Origin: Reyranella sp. CPCC 100927
Lineage (GTDB): Bacteria; Pseudomonadota; Alphaproteobacteria; Reyranellales; Reyranellaceae
NCBI RefSeq assembly: GCF_007859315.1
Contig: NZ_VOHA01000031.1
Coordinates: 20,259 to 84,258, forward strand
Direction: 5' to 3'
DNA length: 64,000 bases
Part shown: positions 26,183 to 34,772 of the stretch, piece after piece
How positions within the stretch are numbered: position 1 is the stretch's first letter
Layout: each line of letters starts with the position of its first letter
The notes under the pieces: generated by a model
What the model saw: the letters and a program-made list of their open reading frames with translations, nothing else
Told to the model about the DNA's origin: nothing
Database searches by the model: none
Program-made: the position numbers and the translations under genes

Positions 26183-27268
26183 ATGGGTGTTTCCGGCCGC
26201 TACCTCTCGCGCCTGTTCCTGCAGCGGCTGGCGCTGATCGTCTTCGGCTTCGCCTCGATGGCGTTGCTGTTCGACGTGCTCAACAACGCCGACATCATCG
26301 AGAAACGCTATGGCGACGGCTTCATGGTCGTGCCGCGCTACATGCTCTATCGCCTGCCGGAGATGGCGGCCCTGATCACGCCCTTCGCCACGCTGCTGGC
26401 GGCGCTGCTGACCTTGCTCGGCCTGGCGCAGCAGAACGAGGTGCTGGCCTTCAAGGCAGCAGGCATGTCGTTCTACCGCATGCTGCTGCTGATGATGCCG
26501 GCGACGCTGCTGGTTGCGATCGTCCATCTCGCGGTCGCCGACCAGGTGACGCCGTGGGCGAAGAAACGGCTGGCGCGATACGAGGTCGAGAAACCGACCG
26601 ATGACGAAACCAACCAGCGCGACCAGGCCAAGGGCGTCTGGTTGCGCGACCCGGCATATATCGTCAACGTCACCAGCGTGCAGCGCGAGGGCCGCTATCT
26701 GAGCGGCGTCACGCTGCTGCGCCGTGATGCGTCGGCCAACGTCGTCGAGCGTATCGTGGCCGGCGGGGCGCGATATCAGCGCGGCGGCCAGTGGAAGCTG
26801 GAGAACGTCGTCACGCAGATCATCGATCCGCTGGGGCCGCGCACGACGCGGTCGGCGGACTGGCTCTGGACGTCGCCGCTGCGGCCAGGCGATTTCTTCA
26901 ATCTGGCCGCCATCTCGACCCAGTTCACCACCCGCGAGCTTCTCGTGTTGCGCACCGGAGCGACCGTGGGAACGCGGCCGAGCTACACCTATGATGCTTG
27001 GTTGCAGCGGCGCCTGGCGCTGCCGGCGGTGATCATCGTCATGCTGCTGTTGGCAGCGCCCGTGGCGCAGGCGCGTGTGCGCATGTCGAGCCTTGGCGCG
27101 CGCCTGGCAGCCGGCGTCGCGTTGGGCTTCCTGTTCTTCATCACCGATGGTGTGTCGCAGGCGCTGGGTGAGTCCGGCGCCGTGGTGCCGCTGATCGCCG
27201 CCTGGGCGCCACCCATCATTTTCGCCAGTGTCGCCGGCAGTATCCTGCTGCGCATCGAAGGCTTGTAG
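26183..27268 (+). CDS. lptG: LptG-family lipid-export permease
   Basis: A 361-residue partner of LptF with the same six-span plus jellyroll plan: LSRLFLQRLALIVFGFASMALLFDVLNN at the start, LITPFATLLAALLTLLGLAQQNEVLAFKAAGMS in the first half (coupling-helix region) and LAAGVALGFLFFITDGVSQALGESGAVVP near the end. GTG-AGGGGCGG upstream supports the ATG at 26183, 10 bases after lptF. Both subunits are needed for the heterodimer; the LptB ATPase and LptC are not in the window. The family assignment to LptG rather than a second LptF follows from gene order and the LGESGAVVP C-terminal segment. Confidence 0.9.
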   Translation: MGVSGRYLSRLFLQRLALIVFGFASMALLFDVLNNADIIEKRYGDGFMVVPRYMLYRLPEMAALITPFATLLAALLTLLGLAQQNEVLAFKAAGMSFYRMLLLMMPATLLVAIVHLAVADQVTPWAKKRLARYEVEKPTDDETNQRDQAKGVWLRDPAYIVNVTSVQREGRYLSGVTLLRRDASANVVERIVAGGARYQRGGQWKLENVVTQIIDPLGPRTTRSADWLWTSPLRPGDFFNLAAISTQFTTRELLVLRTGATVGTRPSYTYDAWLQRRLALPAVIIVMLLLAAPVAQARVRMSSLGARLAAGVALGFLFFITDGVSQALGESGAVVPLIAAWAPPIIFASVAGSILLRIEGL

Positions 27269-27285
27269 CGGCGCGGGGGCCGGTC

Positions 27286-28599
27286 ATGCAGGTCTGGATC
27301 GACGCCGCGGCCGCTACGCCGGGCCTGACTGTTTTCGGCATGTCGCTGGTCGAGCGCCACATCCGCGCCGCCCTGAAGAACGGCGTGCCGGCGGCGCACA
27401 TCGTCATCGACAGCGGCACGGCTGCGCCGCCCTCGCTGCCGGCGGATCTCGCGGCGTTGGGCTTGCGCGTTTTGCGCGCACCGGGCGATGCCGGCACGCG
27501 GCTGGCGGCGTTCAGCGCCGGCCAGGCCGATACCGTTTTTGCCGTCAGCGCCGACAGTGTCGTCGATCCGCGCCTGTTCGCCCATCTGGCGGATCGGCGG
27601 GACAGTGTGGTTGTGACCGGCGACACGACCGTGCCGCGTGCGCTGGCGCGTACCTGGTCCGCGGTCTTCGGGGGATGGCCGGAGACCGGCTCGGCGGCCG
27701 ACTGTGCGATCCTGCTGGCGGCGGGCACGGTTGTGCCCGCCGCTGCCGACATGCACGCGCTGGGTGCCGGCCTGCTGGCATCAGGCGCGGCGCGCACGCT
27801 GACGGCGGAGGGGTTCAATGCCCACGTGGCGCTGCAGCGCCGTGACGTCCCATTCTGGGTCCGTCGGGTCGGTGACGATATGGCGCGCGCCGCGGTCGAG
27901 CGGTTTCTGTTCGATGCCAGCTACAAGGGCTCGACCGACGTCTTTACCCGGTACGTCTATCCCTATCTGGTGTGGCCGCTGACCCGGCTGGCCACGCGCT
28001 GGCGCGTACATCCCAATACCATCACCTGGGTCGGCATCGTGGCCACGTTCGCCGCCGTGCCGTGTTTTGCCCTGGGATGGTGGGCCTGGGGGTTCGTGCT
28101 GGCCTATGTGATGAGCGTGCTGGATTCGGTCGATGGCAAGGTGGCGCGCCTGACGTTCACCTCGTCGGCACTCGGCAATGTGCTCGATCACGGGCTGGAC
28201 ATCGTGCATCCGCCGTTCTGGTACGCCGCCTGGGCCATCGGCTTGATCGGCATACCGCTGTCGGCCCTGTGGCAGGGCAGCGCCGGGCGCGATCCTCTGG
28301 TCATCGCGGCCATCGTGCTGCTGGCGCTGTACGTCGCCGACCGCCTGGTGCTGGCCGTCTACAAGTGGCGCTACAAGGGCCGCGGCCTGCACGCGCACGC
28401 GCCGATCGACGGTGCGGTGCGTGCCGTGATCGCCCGGCGCAATATCTTCCTGCCGCTGTTTCTGGTCGGCGTGGTCCTGGGACTGGGTCGCGAGACGTTC
28501 TGGCTGATTGTCGCCTGGCAGGCCGCGACGGTGGCCTGGCATGCCGGTCGCACGATCTGGATCCTGGCCCGCAGCGAGGCGCCGCACAGCGCGCACTGA
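27286..28599 (+). CDS. CDP-alcohol phosphatidyltransferase-family membrane protein (copy 2)
   Basis: A 437-residue paralogue of the 21692-22906 gene. The signature is complete: Asp283-Gly284-x2-Ala287-Arg288-x8-Gly297-x3-Asp301-x3-Asp305. Shared blocks include ASYKG-TDV-TRYVYP, HPNTITWVG and DHGLDIVHPPFWY. Its N-terminal 200 residues keep a nucleotidyltransferase-like outline (LTVFGMSLVERHIRAALKNGV, VFAVSADSVVDPRLF) but lack the GxGxR loop, so that domain is probably inactive or regulatory. The last gene of the HIT-lptF-lptG run, 17 bases after lptG. It would transfer a phospho-alcohol or phosphatidyl group at the inner membrane. Confidence 0.8.
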   Translation: MQVWIDAAAATPGLTVFGMSLVERHIRAALKNGVPAAHIVIDSGTAAPPSLPADLAALGLRVLRAPGDAGTRLAAFSAGQADTVFAVSADSVVDPRLFAHLADRRDSVVVTGDTTVPRALARTWSAVFGGWPETGSAADCAILLAAGTVVPAAADMHALGAGLLASGAARTLTAEGFNAHVALQRRDVPFWVRRVGDDMARAAVERFLFDASYKGSTDVFTRYVYPYLVWPLTRLATRWRVHPNTITWVGIVATFAAVPCFALGWWAWGFVLAYVMSVLDSVDGKVARLTFTSSALGNVLDHGLDIVHPPFWYAAWAIGLIGIPLSALWQGSAGRDPLVIAAIVLLALYVADRLVLAVYKWRYKGRGLHAHAPIDGAVRAVIARRNIFLPLFLVGVVLGLGRETFWLIVAWQAATVAWHAGRTIWILARSEAPHSAH

Positions 28600-28712
28600 A
28601 CGCCATGCCGATCGGGCATCGGCCGTATTCTGATTAAGTTTTGGCGTTGGCTGTGCGTCGGGGACACGGTCTGGCGATGGCCCGCAGAGAGGCCGCGCCA
28701 GGAGGGAACATC

Positions 28713-29711
28713 ATGGTCAGGCCCGAGCGCCGCTCGACCCGCAGGCACGTCATGCGCGGCGCTGGCGCTGCGCTGCTGGGCGGCATGGCATCCGCGCCGG
28801 CGATGGCCGATACCTGGCCCAGCCGGCCGGTGCGCATGGTGAGCCCGTCGACCGGCGGCATCACCGACCTGCACATCCGGATCGTCGCGGAAAAACTGGC
28901 GGGTCGGCTGGGCCAGCAGGTCTATGTCGACGGCAAGCCGGGGGCTACTGGTGGCATTTCGGCTCAGATCGCCGCCCAGGCGCCCGCCGACGGCTATACG
29001 TTCCTGTTTATCATCGCCAGCCTGATCGTCACCAACCCGTTCGTGTACGAAAAGCTGCTCTACGATATCGATCGCGACTTCGTGCCGGTCGCCATGATGT
29101 CCAAGGCTGGGTTCGCGTTCCTGGTGCGCGACGGCTTGCCGGTGCGCTCGATGACTGAACTGGCCGCCCACATCAAGGCCCGGCCCGGCAAGCTCACGAT
29201 CGGCAACATCGCGCCGGGTAGCCTGGCGCATCTTGCGACTGAGCTCTACCTGCAGTCCTTCGACGGCAAGGTCGAACTGGTCCCGTATCGCACCATGCCG
29301 CAGGTGGTCCAGGATCTCGCGCGCGGCGATATCGATGCTTTCATGTCGCCGATCGGCGAGGCGAAGCCGACCGTGGCCGGCGGCAAGGTGCGGGCGCTCG
29401 CCATCACCACGGCGGAACGCCATGACAGCCTGCCCGACGTGCCGACAATGATCGAGCAGGGCTATGCCGACTTCGACGTTTACGGTTGGTATGGCGTGCT
29501 GGCACCAAAGAGAACGCCGCGGGCAATCGTCGAGCGCATGAACCGCGAGATCGCCAGCGTGACATCGGCCCCCGAGTATCGCGAGCGCATGATCAGTCTC
29601 GGTGCCATCCCCGGCGATACGGGTACGCCGGAAAGTTTCGAAACGATCTACAAGGCGGAAGCCCGGCGCTGGGGCGCCTTGATCCGCAGACTGGGGATCA
29701 GGCTGGAGTAG
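28713..29711 (+). CDS. Tripartite tricarboxylate transporter (TctC/Bug) periplasmic binding protein
   Basis: A 332-residue Bug protein. AGGAGGGAACATC before the ATG at 28713 fixes the start. The N-terminus STRRHVMRGAGAALLGGMASAPAMA is a twin-arginine-type signal, then WPSRPVRMVSPSTGGITD and RPGKLTIGNIAPGSLAHLA follow the family pattern. It is convergent with a LysR gene and 20-odd bases separate the two stops. No permease is near. Ligand unknown; it might serve the aromatic or carboxylate pathway suggested by the neighbouring monooxygenase. Confidence 0.88.
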   Translation: MVRPERRSTRRHVMRGAGAALLGGMASAPAMADTWPSRPVRMVSPSTGGITDLHIRIVAEKLAGRLGQQVYVDGKPGATGGISAQIAAQAPADGYTFLFIIASLIVTNPFVYEKLLYDIDRDFVPVAMMSKAGFAFLVRDGLPVRSMTELAAHIKARPGKLTIGNIAPGSLAHLATELYLQSFDGKVELVPYRTMPQVVQDLARGDIDAFMSPIGEAKPTVAGGKVRALAITTAERHDSLPDVPTMIEQGYADFDVYGWYGVLAPKRTPRAIVERMNREIASVTSAPEYRERMISLGAIPGDTGTPESFETIYKAEARRWGALIRRLGIRLE

Positions 29712-29723
29712 GGGCGGCGCCGA

Positions 29724-30650
29724 TCATTCCGCATCGAGCGTCGCCGTTTTCCAGGCGCCGCTTCGGATGGCCTGCGCTGCTTGCTGGCGCAGCATCGTGG
29801 TCAGGATGCGGATGGCATTCGAGCCGGCCCGGCTTTTGGAGAAGCAGATGCGCCACGACATCGTCAGGTCCTCCAGCGGTGCCATCGAGATGGCATGATT
29901 GGCCTGGGCCTGGCGTGCCACGCTGTAAGGGGCTGCGGTCAGGCCGATGCCGGCGGCGACCAGCGCCGCCATGATGTCGGCATTGTCGTGCTCGCACCGG
30001 ATGTCGACCGCTGCGCCGCTGCGCGCGATGGCCTCGTCGAGTTTCGCCCGCACGATATTGGGGCGCTGGCTGATGACCAGGGGCGCGCGCGCCAGTTCGG
30101 CGATCGATACCGGCCGCGACATCCGCAGCCGGCGTGCCGCCGGCGCAACCGCGACGATGCGTTCGGTCACCAGCGGCACGTATTGCAGGCTGCTCGCGAT
30201 CGCCAGTGCCGAGACAACGGCGATATCGGCGCGTCCGTCGTCAACCGCGTCATGCAGGCTGGCGCTGATGCCGCTCATCAAGCGTACCGACGCCCGCTTG
30301 TAGCGCTGCAGGTAGTCCGTCAGCACCGGTGCCGTGACCAGCGCCCATAGCGAGGGCTGCATGCCGACAACGGTCAATCCCAGCGGCTCACCCTCGTCGG
30401 CCGCGATGTCATCCTGCAGGCGCCGCAGGTCGCGCAGCAGCCCCTCGGCGCGCCGGTGCAGCGCGCTGCCGATGTCGGTCAGTGTCACGCCGCTGGCGTG
30501 GCGTACGAACAATGGCTTGCCGATCTCGTCTTCCAGTCGGGCCACGGCGCGGCTCAGTGCCGGCTGGGCGATGCGGATGCGTTCGGCCGCACCGCTGAAC
30601 GTGCCGGTGTCGGCGACAGCCACGAAGTATCGGAGTTGGCGAAAATCCAC
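29724..30650 (-). CDS. LysR-family transcriptional regulator
   Basis: A 308-residue LysR protein starting at the GTG at 30650, which has a GGGGGAGGA ribosome site upstream (the longer open frame beyond it has no similarity). VDFRQLRYFVAVADTGTFSGAAERIRIAQPALSRAV is the winged helix-turn-helix, followed by the effector domain (LGLTVVGMQPSLWA on). It is divergent from the flavin monooxygenase across a 119-base region with a perfect 7-base inverted repeat, so it probably controls that gene and its own. Confidence 0.92.
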   Translation of the reverse strand: MDFRQLRYFVAVADTGTFSGAAERIRIAQPALSRAVARLEDEIGKPLFVRHASGVTLTDIGSALHRRAEGLLRDLRRLQDDIAADEGEPLGLTVVGMQPSLWALVTAPVLTDYLQRYKRASVRLMSGISASLHDAVDDGRADIAVVSALAIASSLQYVPLVTERIVAVAPAARRLRMSRPVSIAELARAPLVISQRPNIVRAKLDEAIARSGAAVDIRCEHDNADIMAALVAAGIGLTAAPYSVARQAQANHAISMAPLEDLTMSWRICFSKSRAGSNAIRILTTMLRQQAAQAIRSGAWKTATLDAE

Positions 30651-30688
30651 GATACGTCCTCCCCCGCAGCCAGCACATGCCGATCCGG

Positions 30689-30723
30689 TATCGCATCGAT
30701 AGTAACAATATCTTTGTGCGATA
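30689..30723. promoter_or_regulatory. Candidate LysR operator between regulator and monooxygenase
   Basis: TATCGCA (30689-30695) and TGCGATA (30717-30723) form a perfect inverted repeat with a 21-base AT-rich centre that includes GATA-N7-TATC. Position between divergent start codons and symmetry fit a LysR regulatory site. Confidence 0.5.
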
Positions 30724-30769
30724 GGGGAGGCTGACCGCATTACCGGACGATCAAACGTGCGGAGGAACG

Positions 30770-32377
30770 ATGGCCGAGATCCGGAAGGTGCCGGTGCTGA
30801 TCGTCGGGGGTGGGCCGGTCGGGTTGGCGATGACCATGGCGCTTGGCCGTTTTGGCGTGCGCTCGCTTGCCGTGGAGCGCAACCTGTCGACCACGGATCA
30901 TCCCAAGTCGCGCGGCTGCTGGGTGCGGACCATGGAGATCTTCCGGCAATGGGGCGTGGAAGGCGCCATCCGCGCCCGGGGCCTGCCCGATCGCACCGAT
31001 GTCTGGGCCATGATGCAGTGCGTGACCGGGCTCGAGTATGGCCGCACGCGACCCGAGCCGCGCGGCGAGGAGACGCCGGCGTGGAAGAGCCTCGTTGCCC
31101 AGGACGTCGTCGAAGAGGAACTGCTGCGCGCCGTGCGCGCCGGCGATCGTGGCACGGTGCGCTACGGCACGGAGCTGGTCGACTTCGAAGATGTCGGCTC
31201 ACACGTGCGGGCACGCATCCGTGACCTGCGGACGGATACCATCGAGACCTGGGAGGCCCAATGGCTGATCGGTGCCGATGGCGCCGGCAGCGGCACGCGC
31301 CGCGCCGCCGGGATCGACATGGTGGGACCGCCATGCCTTGCCGTCATGCTCAACGACTATATCAGGGCCGATCTCTCGCGCCTGCCGGTCGCCAAGGAAG
31401 CGGCGATCATCCGTGTCATCCCGCAGGACCGGGCCGTGCCGGCGATCACATTGCTCAACACCAACGGCACCGACCGCTGGCTGATGGTGATGCGCATCGG
31501 GACCGATCGCGACGACCGCGAACGGCCGCTGGACGACCATGAGGTCGGTGGGTTTCTGCGCCCCTATATCGGCCTCGATGACCTTGAGGTGACCCGGATC
31601 AGTACGTCCGTGTGGCGCATGAGCAAGCAGGTCGCGGCCAGCTTCCGCAAAGGCAGGGTGTTGCTGGTCGGCGACGCGGCGCATCGCTTTCCGCCGACCG
31701 GCGGTTTCGGGCTGAACTCCGGCGTGCAGGACGCGCACAACCTCGCCTGGAAACTGGCCTATGTGCTGAGCGGCCGGGCGTCGCAGACGCTGCTCGACAG
31801 CTACGACCTGGAGCGGCGGCCGGTCGCGCAGTCCAACGCGGACTGGAGCCATGGCAATTCGCTGCGTTTGCCGCATGTCGAGGAGGCGTGCCGGTCGGGT
31901 GATCGTGATCGCATCGATTTCTGGCTCGACGATCTCGACAACCACCTGCACAGCATCGGCCAGTCGCTGGGCTTCCTGTACGAACAGGGCGCCGTGATCC
32001 CCGACGGATCGACTCGCCCGCCGACCTATTCGCGCTACTACGCGCCAACGGATCGGCCCGGCAGCCGCTTCCCGCATTTCTGGCTCGACGAGGCCCGCAC
32101 GACCTCGAGCCTGGACTGGTTCGAGCGCGACTTCGTCCTGGTCGCCGGCGAGGACGGCGACGACTGGCTGGAGGCCGGCCGCGCGGTGTCCTCCCAGACA
32201 GGCCGGCCCCTGGGGCTGCATCGCCTGCCGCCCCAGGGCATCCGGGCCGGCTGCAGGATGGGCCGCCGCGGTGCGGTGTTGGTGCGGCCTGACGGTCATG
32301 TTGCCTGGCGGATGCCCTGGTTGCCATCCGACACCAAGGCCGCGCTGGCTGGTGCTTTTGCAGCTCTATTGCCGTGA
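30770..32377 (+). CDS. FAD-dependent aromatic monooxygenase (PheA/TfdB, class A flavoprotein)
   Basis: A 535-residue NAD(P)H- and FAD-dependent hydroxylase. VLIVGGGPVGLAMTMALGRFG is the N-terminal Rossmann loop, WLIGADGAGSGTRR the DG motif, and RVLLVGDAAHRFPPTGGFGLNSG the second FAD motif, all intact. A thioredoxin-like C-terminal domain follows from about residue 430. This architecture hydroxylates phenols and related aromatics (phenol, 2,4-dichlorophenol, MhpA/OhpB types). No ring-cleavage genes are adjacent, so the substrate is open. Regulated presumably by the divergent LysR gene. Confidence 0.9.
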   Translation: MAEIRKVPVLIVGGGPVGLAMTMALGRFGVRSLAVERNLSTTDHPKSRGCWVRTMEIFRQWGVEGAIRARGLPDRTDVWAMMQCVTGLEYGRTRPEPRGEETPAWKSLVAQDVVEEELLRAVRAGDRGTVRYGTELVDFEDVGSHVRARIRDLRTDTIETWEAQWLIGADGAGSGTRRAAGIDMVGPPCLAVMLNDYIRADLSRLPVAKEAAIIRVIPQDRAVPAITLLNTNGTDRWLMVMRIGTDRDDRERPLDDHEVGGFLRPYIGLDDLEVTRISTSVWRMSKQVAASFRKGRVLLVGDAAHRFPPTGGFGLNSGVQDAHNLAWKLAYVLSGRASQTLLDSYDLERRPVAQSNADWSHGNSLRLPHVEEACRSGDRDRIDFWLDDLDNHLHSIGQSLGFLYEQGAVIPDGSTRPPTYSRYYAPTDRPGSRFPHFWLDEARTTSSLDWFERDFVLVAGEDGDDWLEAGRAVSSQTGRPLGLHRLPPQGIRAGCRMGRRGAVLVRPDGHVAWRMPWLPSDTKAALAGAFAALLP

Positions 32378-32434
32378 ACAGAAGCCGGCCAGCAGGCCAG
32401 ATCACCAACAATGACAAGGTGTTACAGCATTTTG

Positions 32435-32461
32435 CGCCACCCCGTGCTTGAGGTGGTGGCG
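32435..32461 (+). terminator. Possible hairpin terminator after the monooxygenase
   Basis: A 7-base stem CGCCACC/GGTGGCG (32435-32441 with 32455-32461) with a 13-base loop lies about 60 bases after the stop, followed only by GTCTT. Weak candidate because the T-tract is poor. Confidence 0.3.
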
Positions 32462-32542
32462 TCTTGCGACTAGATTGACTCTTTCGCGACACCCCTTCGG
32501 TGCTGCGCCCTTGGGCGTGCGCCGCCGCGAACGGAGCAACGT

Positions 32543-33409
32543 GTGATTCGCATCGGCTTCTGGGCCGGCAGCAAGTACAACCTGTCGCGCATGACTATGC
32601 GCGATCTGGTGCGTGCCTATTTCACCCACTACGCAGTGGTCGCCTACTTCGTGCTTGCCGCCGTTTGCCTGGCGCTGACGTTTGCCTGGATGCCGGCGTG
32701 GACGGCGCTCGATGTCGCGCGGGTGATGGGTGCCGGTGTGGCTGCGATGATCGTCTATCCGGCAGTGTGGTACATCCTGCACCGCTGGGTGCTGCACAGC
32801 CGCGTCGCCTATCGCTCGCCGCTGACCGCCAAGGTGTGGAAGCGTACGCATTTCGACCACCACCAGGATCCGCACAATCTGGGGGTGCTGTTCGGCGCGC
32901 TCTATACGACCTTGCCCACCATCGCGATCGTAACCCTGCCGCTGGGCTGGCTGATCGGCGGGCCGGCAGGGGCGGCTGCCTGTGTCGCCGGCGCACTGCT
33001 GACCACCTGCTTCTATGAATTCTGTCACAGCGCGCAACATCTGAACTATCGGCCCAAGCAGAAATGGATGCAGGAGATCAAGCGCCTGCACCTGCTGCAC
33101 CACTTCCACAACGAAAACGGCAACTACGGCATCACCAACTTTGTCGTCGATCGCGTCCTGCGTACCGGCTACGACGCGGCGCGCGATCGCACCAAGAGCC
33201 CGACCGTGTTCAACCTGGGCTACGACGAGACGATGGCGGCGAAGTATCCATGGGTCGCCGCCCTGTCGACCGACGGCATCCGCGTCGGTGCCGACGGCCG
33301 GCGCTGGAAGCCCCATACGCCGCATGCCAGTGCCGACGCCATCGGCGCTGATCTCGGCTACGGCGGCGGCGGCAACGCGGCGCAGCCGCCGCGCGACAAG
33401 GCGGCTTAG
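32543..33409 (+). CDS. Fatty acid hydroxylase / sterol desaturase-family membrane protein
   Basis: A 288-residue di-iron membrane hydroxylase. The histidine clusters are present in order: HRWVLH, HFDHHQDPH, FCHSAQH and HLLHHFHNENGNYG, ligands for the two iron atoms. Four hydrophobic segments (about 30-52, 60-82, 120-142, 146-165) place the site on the cytoplasmic side. The family hydroxylates or desaturates lipid acyl chains, sphingoid bases or sterols. Start is GTG at 32543 with GGAG 8 bases before. The next gene, a long GNAT-like acyltransferase, begins 34 bases later, suggesting an operon for a hydroxylated lipid. Confidence 0.85.
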   Translation: MIRIGFWAGSKYNLSRMTMRDLVRAYFTHYAVVAYFVLAAVCLALTFAWMPAWTALDVARVMGAGVAAMIVYPAVWYILHRWVLHSRVAYRSPLTAKVWKRTHFDHHQDPHNLGVLFGALYTTLPTIAIVTLPLGWLIGGPAGAAACVAGALLTTCFYEFCHSAQHLNYRPKQKWMQEIKRLHLLHHFHNENGNYGITNFVVDRVLRTGYDAARDRTKSPTVFNLGYDETMAAKYPWVAALSTDGIRVGADGRRWKPHTPHASADAIGADLGYGGGGNAAQPPRDKAA

Positions 33410-33443
33410 GCGCGTCGCCAGCACCAGGAACCAGGCAATCGCC

Positions 33444-34598
33444 ATGAGTACGGACGCAGAGGCGATTGTCGTAACGCCTGTCGACAATGCCCGCGACATG
33501 CGGGCATTCATCGATCTGCCCAAGCGCCTCTACCGCGGCCATGCCGGCTACGTACCGCACCTCGACATGGAGCGGCGCGATACGTTCAACCCCGCCAAGA
33601 ATCCCTACTTCCAGCACGCCCAGGTCCGCTTCTGGCTGGCGCGGCGCGCCGATCGCGTCGTGGGCCGCATCTCGGCCCAGGTCGACCGGGCCCACCTCGA
33701 CCGCCATGCCGATGCGACCGGCCTGTTCGGCTGCATGGATGCCGAGGATGACCCCGCCGTCTACGCCGCGCTGCTGAGCGCTGCGGAGGCGTGGCTGCGC
33801 GACAACGGCATGAAGCGCATCCGGGGCCCGCTGTCGCTCTCGATCAACGAGGAGGTCGGCCTGCAGATCGAGGGTTTCGACAGTCGCCCCATGCTGTTGA
33901 TACCCTACCATCCGCCGTACGCGGCGGCCCGGGTCGAAGCGCAGGGTTATGCCAAGGCCAAGGACGTCGTCTCGTATGACTACGACGTGCAGAACGCCGA
34001 GCCCACGATCGGCCGCAAGCTGATCGAGCGCGGCGGGCTGGCCGGCCGCGTCAAGGTGCGCACCGCCGACATGAAGCGCTTCGATGCCGAGGTGCGCACG
34101 TTGCTCGACATCTTCAATGACGCCTGGTCCGACAACTGGGGCTATGTGCCGTTCACCGAGGCCGAGATCGCCGTCGCCGCCAAGACCCTGAAGCCCGTGG
34201 TCATCCGGGATCTGGCGATCTTCGTCGATGTCGATGGCGAGACGGTGGCGTTCATCGTGGCGTTGGCCAACCTCAACGAAGCGCTGTCTGACCTCGACGG
34301 CAAGTTGCTGCCGTTCGGCTGGGCCAAGCTGGCCTGGCGCCTGCTGGTCGACAAGCCGAAAAGCGCGCGCGTGCCCCTGATGGGCGTGCGCAAGAAATTC
34401 CGCAACCATCCGCTGCTGGGCGCCGGCCTGGCCATGATGGCCATCGACGCGCTGCGTGAGAACGGCAAGCGGATCGGCATGAAGACGGCGGAGCTGGGTT
34501 GGATCCTGGAGGACAACAAGCCCACCAACAACATCATCCGCTCGGTCGGCGGCAAGCTCTATAAGAAGCACCGTATCTACGAAAAGGCGTTGTCATGA
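33444..34598 (+). CDS. Long GNAT-like N-acyltransferase (YghO-like); possible lipid N-acyltransferase
   Basis: A 384-residue protein, double the normal GNAT length. The N-terminal half has FIDLPKRLYRGHAGYVPHLDMERRD and FWLARRADRVVGRISAQ, a pattern I associate with the E. coli YghO group, which has been linked to bacterial ceramide synthase of Caulobacter. The C-terminal half ends with NNIIRSVGGKLYKKHRIYEK. The start at 33444 follows the family beginning; the frame is open upstream inside the preceding gene. It sits 34 bases after the fatty-acid-hydroxylase gene. Acyl-CoA-dependent N-acylation of a sphingoid or other amine is a hypothesis only; serine palmitoyltransferase is not in the window. 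Confidence 0.75.
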   Translation: MSTDAEAIVVTPVDNARDMRAFIDLPKRLYRGHAGYVPHLDMERRDTFNPAKNPYFQHAQVRFWLARRADRVVGRISAQVDRAHLDRHADATGLFGCMDAEDDPAVYAALLSAAEAWLRDNGMKRIRGPLSLSINEEVGLQIEGFDSRPMLLIPYHPPYAAARVEAQGYAKAKDVVSYDYDVQNAEPTIGRKLIERGGLAGRVKVRTADMKRFDAEVRTLLDIFNDAWSDNWGYVPFTEAEIAVAAKTLKPVVIRDLAIFVDVDGETVAFIVALANLNEALSDLDGKLLPFGWAKLAWRLLVDKPKSARVPLMGVRKKFRNHPLLGAGLAMMAIDALRENGKRIGMKTAELGWILEDNKPTNNIIRSVGGKLYKKHRIYEKALS

Positions 34599-34600
34599 TC

Positions 34601-34762
34601 TTCCTTCCCAGCGCCGCTGGGGAGGTGCCCCGAAGGGGCGGAGGGGAGCTGACGTGGTGTTGCTAACTGAGACCACGTCGGGTCCCCCTCCGGCTCAGGT
34701 ACTTCGGCGCGAAGCGTCGAAGTACCGAAACGGCCACCTCCCCCAACTGCGTTGGGGGAGGA
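34601..34762. repeat. Complex palindromic intergenic repeat (family A), copy 1
   Basis: The left flank (CTGGGGAGGTGCCCCGAAG) and right flank (CCACCTCCCCCAACTGCG, on the plus strand) are inverted versions of a shared core, with GACGTGGT (34651-34658) facing ACCACGTC (34672-34679) in the centre. A separate hairpin GGTACTTCG/CGAAGTACC is inserted in the right arm. The same core occurs at 42125-42299 and partly at 63930-63980. It separates the acyltransferase from the nucleotidyltransferase gene. Confidence 0.75.
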
Positions 34763-34772
34763 ACCGTATCGC

